From positions 1 through 64,000 of the forward strand of contig NZ_VWVV01000030.1 in the NCBI RefSeq assembly GCF_009830945.1: a DNA stretch of 64,000 bases, written 5' to 3'. A model generated the notes under the pieces. The model ran no database searches, was not told the origin of the DNA, and worked only from the letters and a program-made list of their open reading frames with translations. Of this stretch, positions 24,940 through 32,907 are shown one piece after another. The translations under genes and the position numbers were made by a program. Origin of the DNA: Nocardiopsis sp. FR4. Lineage in GTDB: Bacteria > Actinomycetota > Actinomycetes > Streptosporangiales > Streptosporangiaceae. Positions within the stretch are counted from its first letter, which is position 1. Every line of letters begins with the position of its first letter.

Positions 24940-25797
24940 GTGATCGACCACTTCAGCTACGGCTTGCTGACCCCCGCGATCGCCTACGCGGTCTCCGCGA
25001 CCGGTTCCTTCGTGGGGCTGATGTTCGCCGTGCGGGCCCGGAGCTCCGTCGGCGCCGCCCGCTGGACGTGGCTGCCGCTCAGCGCGGTCTGCCTCGGCGG
25101 AACCGCCGTGTGGTCGATGCACTTCATCGCCATGATGGGCTTCCAGGTCTCCGGCGTGGCCCTGCGCTACGACGCCGTCCTCACGGTGGCCAGCGGGCTG
25201 CTGGCCGTCGCCGCCATGGGATCGGCCCTGTACCTGAACACCGTCCGCCGCACGCGGGCCTCCCTGCTGACGGGCGGGGCGGTCGCCGGAGCGGGGATCG
25301 TCGGCATGCACTACATCGGCATGGCCTCCATCCAGATGCGCGGCCACCTGGGCCACAACCCGCTGCACGTCGTCCTGGCCGCGGTGATCGCCCTGGTCGC
25401 GGCGACGGTCGCCCTGTGGTTCGCGCTGCGGCTGCGGGGCGTGCTCGCCATCATCGCCGCCTCCCTGGTCATGGGCGTGGCGGTCACCTGCATGCACTAC
25501 ACCGGCATGTTCGGCGTACACGTCACCCTGGAGGAGGCGCCGGGCGCGGCCCCGCTGCCCGGCTCGACCGCCGCGGAGCTGCTGCTGCCGACGGTCATCG
25601 GCCTGTTCGTCTTCCTGTTGGTGTGCAGCCTCTTCCTGCTGCTGGGCGAGGAGGAGCCCGCACCGCGCCGCGCCACCGCCGCGCCGGACGAGGACGCGGT
25701 TCCCGCGCTCGCGCCCGCGGAGGAGGCCGGCGGCAAGGACACCGGGCGCTACGGCGGGCGCCACCGCTCCGGCCGCCGCCGGGCCTCCCGGAACTGA
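24940..25797 (+). CDS. MHYT-domain membrane sensor (stand-alone)
   Basis: A 285-residue protein with seven predicted spans and three MHYT motif pairs: WSMHFIAMMGF, GMHYIGMAS and CMHYTGMFG. The family is proposed to bind copper through Met/His and to sense O2, CO or NO. No GGDEF, EAL or kinase domain follows, only a 50-residue charged tail. GAGGAAG precedes the GTG. A paralogue lies 1.2 kb downstream. Confidence 0.88.
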   Translation: MIDHFSYGLLTPAIAYAVSATGSFVGLMFAVRARSSVGAARWTWLPLSAVCLGGTAVWSMHFIAMMGFQVSGVALRYDAVLTVASGLLAVAAMGSALYLNTVRRTRASLLTGGAVAGAGIVGMHYIGMASIQMRGHLGHNPLHVVLAAVIALVAATVALWFALRLRGVLAIIAASLVMGVAVTCMHYTGMFGVHVTLEEAPGAAPLPGSTAAELLLPTVIGLFVFLLVCSLFLLLGEEEPAPRRATAAPDEDAVPALAPAEEAGGKDTGRYGGRHRSGRRRASRN

Positions 25798-25855
25798 ACG
25801 CCGACCCCACGGAAAACCCCGTGACCGCGCGCCGGTGAACGTCCACCATGGCCGC

Positions 25856-26620
25856 ATGGTGGATCGACACTTCTCCGAGCCGGACCTGGCCGAGCTCTAC
25901 GACTACTTCAGCTTCTGGCGGTGCTCCCCCCAGGACGACTTCTACCTCGACCTGGTCATGGACGCCCGCGCCGTCCTGGACGTGGGCTGCGGGACGGGCA
26001 AACTCCAGCGGGTGGCGCGTGAACGCGGGCACACCGGGCGCCTCGTGGGGCTGGACCCGGCCGACGCGATGCTGGAGGTCGCCCGGCGGGACCGGGACGA
26101 CATCGAGTGGATCACGGGCGACCTGGTCTCCGGTCCCCACGGCGCGGAGGGGGACGCCCCCCTCACCGGCGGGTTCGACCTGGTCGTCATGTCCGGGCAC
26201 GCCTTCCAGGTGTTCACCACCGACGAGGAGCTGCGCGCCAACCTGGCGGCCGTCCGAAGGGTGCTGACGGACGACGGCCGGTTCGTCTTCGAGACCCGCA
26301 ACCCGGGAGCGAGGGGCTGGGAGGCGTGGAGCCCCGAGCGGGTGCGCACCGTGGAGGGCCCCGGCGGGCGCGGGGCCACCTGTGTGCACCGCCTGAACGC
26401 GGTGGAGGGCGACCTGGTCACCTTCACCTCCGACTACGTCGTCGAGGGCTGGAGCCGGCCCAGGAGCAGCCGCAGCACCCTGCGCTTCCTGGACGCCGCC
26501 GCCCTCAACGGGTTCCTGGAGGAGGCGGGGCTGCGGGTGAGCGCCCAGTACGGGTACTGGGACCGAAGCCCGCTCACCGCCGCCAGCGAGGAGATCATCA
26601 CCTTCGCCCGCCCCGCCTGA
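25856..26620 (+). CDS. SAM-dependent methyltransferase
   Basis: A 254-residue class I methyltransferase starting MVDRHFSEPDLAELYD. SAM-binding motif I is VLDVGCGTGK near residue 43, and an acidic loop LVGLDPADAMLEVARR follows. The family is widespread in actinomycetes and the substrate is unknown. A GTG at 25835 would add seven residues; the ATG gives the usual family N-terminus. It lies between the two MHYT genes on the same strand. Confidence 0.85.
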   Translation: MVDRHFSEPDLAELYDYFSFWRCSPQDDFYLDLVMDARAVLDVGCGTGKLQRVARERGHTGRLVGLDPADAMLEVARRDRDDIEWITGDLVSGPHGAEGDAPLTGGFDLVVMSGHAFQVFTTDEELRANLAAVRRVLTDDGRFVFETRNPGARGWEAWSPERVRTVEGPGGRGATCVHRLNAVEGDLVTFTSDYVVEGWSRPRSSRSTLRFLDAAALNGFLEEAGLRVSAQYGYWDRSPLTAASEEIITFARPA

Positions 26621-27011
26621 GCGGCCTCTCCCGGGCCAGCCCCGGAGAGGGTGCTCCTCAGCCGCGGTCACCGCGTCTCCGGCCTCGATCGCCTTGGCCG
26701 ACCCGTCGGCCGTCACCGCGGCCGTACCGGGCACGAATCGGACGCGGGCCAGATGACGACGCGTTCCGGAGACCCCGGTCCGCGAACGGGAATCCCGGGA
26801 CCCGATCGCCACCCCCTTCCATAACCCGCAGTAACGCCTCGGGCACGCCCGGGAACACTGTGCGGACCCATCGTCACGCACTCGATTCGCTGCGTCGTCC
26901 CTGATCACATCGTGACAAAGAGGATCCCTCATCCCCTGGCCCCCACCGGCAACCCTGCCTACTATCCATAACCTGACCACGATGTGACCAAGGTCATGGA
27001 AAGCGGGAGCC
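26621..27011 (+). promoter_or_regulatory. Gap before the second MHYT gene, with paired palindromes
   Basis: A 391-base gene-free stretch. TCACATCGTGA (26905-26915) is a TCAC-N3-GTGA palindrome, and CCACGATGTGA (26977-26987) is a near-copy of its reverse complement 72 bases on, 25 bases before the GTG. Two such sites flanking the likely promoter look like a dimeric-regulator operator with looping geometry. Nothing else was recognised here. Confidence 0.5.
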
Positions 27012-27887
27012 GTGCTCGACCTCCTCACCCAGGACTGGATGACCCCGGTCTTCGCCTTCGCCGTCTCCGCGATCGGTGCCTTCCTCGGACTCTCCTTCGC
27101 CTCCCGCGCGCACCGTGTGAGAGGCATCTCCCGGTGGCAGTGGCTGGCCATGGCCTCCGTCGCGCTCGGCGGCATGGCCGTGTGGTCGATGCACTCCATC
27201 GCGATGATGGGCTTCTCCCCGCCGGGGGTGGCCGTCCGCTACGACCCCCTGCTCACCCTGGCCAGCGGACTCCTCGCCACCGCCGCCATGGCCGCCGCGC
27301 TGACCGTCTCGCTCCTGCGCAGGACGACCGTCGGACTCCTGGCCGCCGGGGTCATCGCCGGAGGGGGCGTCGCCGGGATGTACTACACGGGCATGGCCTC
27401 GATGAACGTGCACGGCAGCATCCACCACGACCCGCTGTACGTGATCCTGGCCTGTGCCATCGCGCTGGTGGCCGCCACCGCCGCCCTGTGGTCCGCCTCC
27501 CGGTTGCGCGGCCACCTGGCCATCATGGGCGCCTCCGCGGCGATGGCGGTCGCACTGACGGGCATGCACTACACCGGCATGGCGGGCGTGCGCATCGAGC
27601 CGCCGCGGTTCGTGCGCTTCGGCGCCCCCGACGGGTCCACCGCGGCCGACCTGGCGCTGCCCCTGATCGTCGGCCTGTTCGTGTTCCTGCTCATCTGCAG
27701 CCTCTTCCTGCTGCTGGGGGTGGAGGAGGAGCGCCCCTCCTACGGCGCCCGACCCGCCGTCCACTCCGCCCCGCCCGGGGCCACGGCCGCGCGGGACACC
27801 GCCCCTCCGGGCTACTTCCCCCGGCACGCCAACGCCGCGCCGCCCGCGGCGGGCGGCTCCGACGACGTGTGGACCAGGCGCCGCTGA
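27012..27887 (+). CDS. MHYT-domain membrane sensor, divergent paralogue
   Basis: A 291-residue paralogue of the 24940 gene with the same seven-span plan. Motifs are WSMHSIAMMGF, GMYYTGMAS and GMHYTGMAG; in the second, the His is replaced by Tyr, which would remove one proposed metal ligand. No output domain is present. A GCGGGAG site precedes the GTG. The C-terminal 55 residues are Pro/Ala-rich. Confidence 0.87.
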   Translation: MLDLLTQDWMTPVFAFAVSAIGAFLGLSFASRAHRVRGISRWQWLAMASVALGGMAVWSMHSIAMMGFSPPGVAVRYDPLLTLASGLLATAAMAAALTVSLLRRTTVGLLAAGVIAGGGVAGMYYTGMASMNVHGSIHHDPLYVILACAIALVAATAALWSASRLRGHLAIMGASAAMAVALTGMHYTGMAGVRIEPPRFVRFGAPDGSTAADLALPLIVGLFVFLLICSLFLLLGVEEERPSYGARPAVHSAPPGATAARDTAPPGYFPRHANAAPPAAGGSDDVWTRRR

Positions 27888-27995
27888 GCCCACCGCCGGA
27901 AAAACCACTGGCCCCGGCCTCCCGCGGGGTTCTAAGCTGCCCGGGCCGGAGCGCCGCGACCACGGCGGCCCGCGACGAACGAGAGGAGAAGAGCC

Positions 27996-28046
27996 ATGCC
28001 TGCCACTGGTTCCCACCCCGTCTCCGTGATCGTCCGCGAGCCCTGA
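27996..28046 (+). CDS. Possible 16-residue leader peptide upstream of rsgA
   Basis: ATG 27996 is preceded by a very strong GAGAGGAGAAG ribosome site and opens a 16-codon frame, MPATGSHPVSVIVREP, stopping 52 bases before rsgA. A small peptide gene in a leader could couple rsgA translation to ribosome status. No attenuator hairpin is obvious, and expression is only inferred. Confidence 0.4.
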   Translation: MPATGSHPVSVIVREP

Positions 28047-28097
28047 GGGAGCGAGAAGGGCATCCCTCCGGACGGCTCGCCGTACAGAGAGTCCGTC

Positions 28098-29210
28098 GTG
28101 AGTACGCACCACAGCACAGACACGCCCCCTGAGCACCCGCTGACCGCGCTGGGGTGGAATCCGCGGGTGGAGTCGGCCTTCGGGGCCGTCGCCGCCGCGA
28201 GCGCCCACCCCCTCGTCCCCGGGCGCGTGGCCTCCGCCCGCCGCGGCGCGGCGGTGGTCCACCTGCCCGAGGAGGCGACCGCCGACTACTCCCCCGCCGT
28301 CACCAGGGCGGCGCAGGCCGATCCGTCCACCGCCCCGTGCGGCGGCGACTGGGTCGCGCTGCGCCGGTCCGGGGACGCCTGGACCGTCGAGGCCGTCCTC
28401 GAACGCGCGAGCCGCCTCGTCCGCCAGGGCGTGGCCAGGAACTCGTACGACCAGGTGCTGGCCGCCAACGTCGACGCGGTCCTCGTCTGCGAGGCCGCCG
28501 ACCAGGGACCCAACGTGGGGCGCCTGGAGCGCTTCCTGAGCCTGGCCTGGGCCAGCGGGGCGACCCCGGTCGTGGCCGTCACCAAGGCCGAACTCGCCGG
28601 GGACCGCCTGGCCCAGACCGTGGAACTCGTCGCGTCGGTGACCACGGGCGCCGACGTGTACGCCGTCAGCGCGCACACGGGCCTGGGCCTGGCGGAGCTG
28701 TCCGCGCGACTGCTGCCCGGCACCACCTGGGTGCTGCTGGGCACCTCCGGAGCGGGCAAGTCCAGCCTGGTCAACGCCGTGGCCGGGCGCGCGCTGACGG
28801 ACACCGGCCAAATCCGCCAGGACGGGCGGGGACGGCACACCACCACCTCCCGCCAGCTCCTGCGGCTGCCCGGCGGCGCGCTGGTCCTCGACATCCCCGG
28901 CGTGCGGCGCATCGACGTGCCCGGCGCCGAGGAGGGCGTGGACCGGACCTTCGCCGACGTCCGGGAGCTCGCCGGGCGGTGCCGCTTCCGCGACTGCGCG
29001 CACGGCGCCGAGCCCGGCTGCGCGGTCACCGCGGCCGTGGACGAGGGCGAGCTGGACGCGCGCCGCCTGGAGCGCTGGAACCGGCTGCGGCGCGAGGCCG
29101 AGTGGAACCGCGCCCGCGGTGACGCCCGCCTGCGCGCCGAGCGCAGGAGGGAGTGGAAGGCCGCCGAGCGAAAGGCCAGGGAGAACGCCTGGCTCAAACG
29201 CGGCCGGTAG
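28098..29210 (+). CDS. rsgA: Ribosome small-subunit-dependent GTPase RsgA
   Basis: A 370-residue circularly permuted GTPase that checks late 30S maturation. Order of motifs: an OB-fold N-terminus, G4 TKAEL (162-166), G1 GTSGAGKSS (215-223), G3 DIPG (265-268), then the zinc motif Cys295, Cys300, His302, Cys308. A basic C-terminal helix of about 45 residues follows. GTG start at 28098. The convergent hairpin at 29269-29305 ends the unit. Confidence 0.95.
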   Translation: MSTHHSTDTPPEHPLTALGWNPRVESAFGAVAAASAHPLVPGRVASARRGAAVVHLPEEATADYSPAVTRAAQADPSTAPCGGDWVALRRSGDAWTVEAVLERASRLVRQGVARNSYDQVLAANVDAVLVCEAADQGPNVGRLERFLSLAWASGATPVVAVTKAELAGDRLAQTVELVASVTTGADVYAVSAHTGLGLAELSARLLPGTTWVLLGTSGAGKSSLVNAVAGRALTDTGQIRQDGRGRHTTTSRQLLRLPGGALVLDIPGVRRIDVPGAEEGVDRTFADVRELAGRCRFRDCAHGAEPGCAVTAAVDEGELDARRLERWNRLRREAEWNRARGDARLRAERRREWKAAERKARENAWLKRGR

Positions 29211-29268
29211 GCCCGCCGGGCGCGCGGGAACGCCCGCGCGCGGCCCCTCGCGAAGGCGGCCGCTGAGG

Positions 29269-29305
29269 CCGGGCCCTCCCCGCCCCTCCGGGCGGGAGGG
29301 CCCGG
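29269..29305. terminator. Hairpin between convergent rsgA and tatD
   Basis: A 16-bp G+C stem with one bulge and a CTCC loop (left arm 29269-29285, right arm 29290-29305) ends five bases before the tatD stop codon (29311). It serves rsgA and probably tatD from the other side. Confidence 0.65.
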
Positions 29306-29310
29306 TCCGC

Positions 29311-30234
29311 TCAGAAGCCGAAGGCCCGCCGCGCGTTGCCCGCGATGGTCCCGGCCAGCTCGTCCTCGTCCAGGCCCTTGACCCCGGCCAGCGTCCGCAG
29401 CGTGTGCGGGATGAGGTAGGGCGCGTTGGGACGGCCCCGGTAGGGCTTGGGGGTGAGGAAGGGGGCGTCGGTCTCCACCAGCATCAGCTCCGGAGGGGCC
29501 ACGGCCGCCGCCTCGCGCAGCGACTCGGCGCTGGCGAAGGTGACGTTGCCCGCGAAGCTCATGAAGTAGCCGTGCTCGGCGCACACCTTGGCCATCGCGG
29601 CGTCACCGGAGAAGCAGTGGAAGACCACGGTGTCCGGTGCGCCCTCCTCGGCGAGGATCCGCAGCACGTCCTCGTGCGCGTCGCGGTCGTGGATCATCAC
29701 GGCCTTGCCGTGCCGCTTGGCGATGGCGATGTGGCGGCGGAACGACTCCTCCTGGGCCCGCGCCCCCTCGGGGCCGGTGCGGAAGGCGTCCATACCGGTC
29801 TCGCCGACCGCCACCACCTGGGGCAGGGCGGCGAGCTCGTCGATCCCCGCCAGCGCCTCCTCCAGTCCGGCCGCTCCCCCGGCCGGACGCGTCTTGCCCG
29901 CCCAGTCGGTGTCGTCGACCTCCACGCCGGGTGCTCCGTCGCCGTGCACGATGCGCGGCGCCTCGTTGGGGTGCAGGGCCACGGCCGCCCACACCTTCCC
30001 CGGGTGGCGCTCCGCGACCTCGGCCGCCCACCGCGACGAGGACAGGTCCACGCCCACCTGGACGAGCGGGGTCACGCCGACGCTCTCGGCGGTGGCGATG
30101 ACCTCCCCGACCTCGGGGGCCTGCATGTCCATGTGGGTGTGGCTGTCGGCCACGGGGACACGCAGGGGCTCGGGTGCCGGCGGGGGCGTCTGGCTGTTGC
30201 GCTCCCGGACCGCTCTCCCGCTGCGCTTGCCCAT
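29311..30234 (-). CDS. tatD: TatD-family metal-dependent hydrolase
   Basis: A 307-residue TIM-barrel hydrolase (3'-5' DNase family). Metal-ligand motifs are DSHTHMD near residue 30, AVGETGMD, HDRDAHED, VFHCFSG and LVETDAPFLTP. GGAGGAA is seven bases before the ATG; the frame opens much further but only into metG. It lies downstream of metG, the conserved actinobacterial order. Confidence 0.94.
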   Translation of the reverse strand: MGKRSGRAVRERNSQTPPPAPEPLRVPVADSHTHMDMQAPEVGEVIATAESVGVTPLVQVGVDLSSSRWAAEVAERHPGKVWAAVALHPNEAPRIVHGDGAPGVEVDDTDWAGKTRPAGGAAGLEEALAGIDELAALPQVVAVGETGMDAFRTGPEGARAQEESFRRHIAIAKRHGKAVMIHDRDAHEDVLRILAEEGAPDTVVFHCFSGDAAMAKVCAEHGYFMSFAGNVTFASAESLREAAAVAPPELMLVETDAPFLTPKPYRGRPNAPYLIPHTLRTLAGVKGLDEDELAGTIAGNARRAFGF

Positions 30235-30314
30235 GTTCACGTTCCTCCACGAAGGCGCGCCGGCGGGCGGTGCCCGTCGGCGCGGTCGCTGTGCTTTCCG
30301 GTGTGCTCCCCGGC

Positions 30315-32132
30315 CTAGCCGGCGGCCCGCTCCAGGCGGGCCAGCTCCTCGTCCACCACCGACTGGTCGAGCTTGGCGAACAGGGGCTCCGGGCGGCTGA
30401 GCGGGGTCCCCGGCACGATCGGCCGGGACTCCCAGCGCGCCTCGTCGCCGGCGTAGTCCCCGGTGACGACCGGGTAGTCCACCTCCTCCTCGGAGCCGCC
30501 GATCCGGTCGTGCCCGGTCTCGATCCGCGGCATACCGGTCCAGGTGCCCGTGCCGCCGAGCATCGCGTACACCTTGTTCGCCGACTCGGGCAGGTAGGGC
30601 GTGAGCAGCGTGTTGGCGTCCTGCACCAGCTGCAGGGCCACGTGCAGCACGGTGGCCATCCGCTCGGGGTCGGTCTTCTTCAGCGCCCACGGGGCCTGGT
30701 CGGAGATGTACTTGTTGGCCTCGGCCACGGTGCGCATGGCCTCCTGTAGGCCCGCCTTGAACTGGGACCGCTCCAGCCGCTCGCCGACCCGGGCGAACGC
30801 GGCGCGGGAGTCGTCCAGCACGCGGCGGTCCTCGTCGGTGAGCTTTCCGGCCTCGGGGATCTCGCCCAGGTTCTTGGCCGCCATGGAGATCGAGCGGTTG
30901 ACCAGGTTGCCCCAGGCCGCGACCAGCTCGTCGTTGTTGCGGCGCACGAACTCGGCCCAGGTGAAGTCGGTGTCCTGGGTCTCGGGCCCGGCGGCCATGA
31001 TGTAGTAGCGCAGCGCGTCGGCCGAGTAGCGCTCCAGGAAGTCGCGCACGTAGATCACCACGCGGCGCGAGGAGGAGAACTTGCGCCCCTCCATGGTGAG
31101 GAACTCGCTGGAGACCACCTCGGTGGGCACGTTGAGCCTGCCCAGCGGGCTGGGGTCGCCGCCCCGGTCGCCCTCGCCGTTGGCGCCCAGCAGGATCGCG
31201 GGCCAGACCACCGAGTGGAAGACGATGTTGTCCTTGCCCATGAAGTAGTAGGACCGGGCCTCGTCGCCCTGCCACCAGCGTCGCCACGCCTCGGGCTCAC
31301 CGATCCGCCGGGCCCACTCGATGGAGGCCGACAGGTAGCCGATGACCGCGTCGAACCACACGTACATGCGCTTGTTGTCGTTGTCGCTCCAGCCCTCCAA
31401 CGGGACGGGCACGCCCCAGTTGAGGTCGCGGGTGACCGCGCGCGGCTGCAGGTCCTCCACCAGGTTCAGGGAGAACTTGAGCACGTTGGGCCGCCACTGG
31501 CCCTCCTTGCCCCGGAGCCAGTCCGTGAGCACGTCGGCGAAGGCGGGCAGGTCGAGCATGAAGTGCTCGGTGTCCACGAACTCGGGCGTCTCGCCGTTGA
31601 TCCGCGAGCGGGGCGAGATGAGGTCGATGGGGTCGAGCTGGTTGCCGCAGTTGTCGCACTGGTCGCCGCGCGCGCCGTCGTAACCGCAGATCGGGCAGAC
31701 GCCCTCGATGTAGCGGTCGGGCAGCGTGCGGCCGGTGGACGGGGAGACCGCGCCCTTGGTGGTGCGGGCGAAGACGTACCCGTTCTCGTACAGCGCGGTG
31801 AACAGCTGCTGGGCGATGGCGTAGTGGTTGCCTGTGGTGCTGCGGGTGAACAGGTCGTAGGACAGCCCGAGCCCGACCAGGTCCTCGGCGATGATCCGGT
31901 TGTAGCGGTCGGCCAGTTCCCGGGCGGTGACGCCCTCCTGGTCGGCCAGCACCTGGATCGGGGTGCCGTGCTCGTCGGTGCCGCTGACCATCAGCACGTG
32001 GTTGCCCGACATTCGCTGGAAGCGGGAGAAGACGTCGGAGGGCACTCCGAAGCCGGACACGTGGCCGATGTGGCGCGGTCCGTTGGCGTAGGGCCAGGCG
32101 ACCGCGGTCAGGATGTGGCGATTCGACGACAT
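30315..32132 (-). CDS. metG: Methionyl-tRNA synthetase
   Basis: A 605-residue class I synthetase. The HIGH motif is literal at residues 21-24, the zinc knuckle is CPICGYDGARGDQCDNC, and the KMSKS loop is replaced by KFSSS in MEGRKFSSSR. The anticodon-binding helical domain includes DQAPWALKK, and no C-terminal EMAP domain is present. Length and motifs suit the zinc-containing actinobacterial type. tatD follows 80 bases downstream. Confidence 0.97.
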   Translation of the reverse strand: MSSNRHILTAVAWPYANGPRHIGHVSGFGVPSDVFSRFQRMSGNHVLMVSGTDEHGTPIQVLADQEGVTARELADRYNRIIAEDLVGLGLSYDLFTRSTTGNHYAIAQQLFTALYENGYVFARTTKGAVSPSTGRTLPDRYIEGVCPICGYDGARGDQCDNCGNQLDPIDLISPRSRINGETPEFVDTEHFMLDLPAFADVLTDWLRGKEGQWRPNVLKFSLNLVEDLQPRAVTRDLNWGVPVPLEGWSDNDNKRMYVWFDAVIGYLSASIEWARRIGEPEAWRRWWQGDEARSYYFMGKDNIVFHSVVWPAILLGANGEGDRGGDPSPLGRLNVPTEVVSSEFLTMEGRKFSSSRRVVIYVRDFLERYSADALRYYIMAAGPETQDTDFTWAEFVRRNNDELVAAWGNLVNRSISMAAKNLGEIPEAGKLTDEDRRVLDDSRAAFARVGERLERSQFKAGLQEAMRTVAEANKYISDQAPWALKKTDPERMATVLHVALQLVQDANTLLTPYLPESANKVYAMLGGTGTWTGMPRIETGHDRIGGSEEEVDYPVVTGDYAGDEARWESRPIVPGTPLSRPEPLFAKLDQSVVDEELARLERAAG

Positions 32133-32379
32133 GGTCCAAGCCTAAAGGGGTCGGGGGCCTGCCGCGCACCTCACGGCGCCGCCCGCGGCCGGTCGGCGCG
32201 GCACCGGATCGGGGGGCGGCGGCACCGGATCCCGGGGACGGGGGACAGCGAACGGGGAGCGAAGGGACATTCCCCGGGGCTTGCCCCTACCCGTATGCTC
32301 TGCTGGACGAGATGTGCGAACCGGGACACCGGCGGCGGACGACGCCCCTGCCCGGTCCCGACCCGAGGCGGTGGTCACC

Positions 32380-32826
32380 ATGGTTACCGGTGCCCTACCC
32401 CGTCCTGCCCGGCACACCACCGCGCTGCTGACCAGCGTGGTGCTGCTCGTCGTCCTCTCCTTCCCCGTCGCCTCCGGCGGCGAGCGGACGTCCGCGTCGG
32501 CCCTGCCCCCGCACGGCTGGCTGAGCGCCCCCGCACACGCGTCAGCCGAGCCGGACCGGCGGGAGCGGGGCACCGCGCGCGAGCGCGCGGACCTGGCCGA
32601 GAACCCGATGCTGACCGTCGGGCCGCCCGCCTCCACCTGCGACCAACGTTCGGTGCTGCGTGACCTCCCGGACGCCGTGCCCAGCTGCGCGCTGCGCCTG
32701 GCGGTGTGGGACCAGCCCTGGTGGCCGCTGCCTCCCCCGACCGCCGACCCCGTTCCCGAACAGGTCGCCGCCGGGGAGCTGCCGCCGACACGGGCTCCCC
32801 CTCTCACCGCGAACACCACCGTCTGA
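32380..32826 (+). CDS. Predicted secreted protein of unknown function
   Basis: A 148-residue protein with a signal-like hydrophobic segment at about 14-30 (TALLTSVVLLVVLSFPVAS). The mature part contains two Cys (in STCDQR and PSCALR), a Trp-rich stretch and a Pro-rich end. The frame extends back to 32281; the ATG at 32380 with GAGG upstream places the signal correctly. It lies 81 bases before secDF on the same strand. No family is recognised. Confidence 0.55.
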   Translation: MVTGALPRPARHTTALLTSVVLLVVLSFPVASGGERTSASALPPHGWLSAPAHASAEPDRRERGTARERADLAENPMLTVGPPASTCDQRSVLRDLPDAVPSCALRLAVWDQPWWPLPPPTADPVPEQVAAGELPPTRAPPLTANTTV

Positions 32827-32907
32827 CCATCCCCGGACACCCCCCGCCCGGGTCCCACCGGGCATGCGCCGGGACCACCCGTATTCGCAGTGAGAGGTAC
32901 CGACCCC

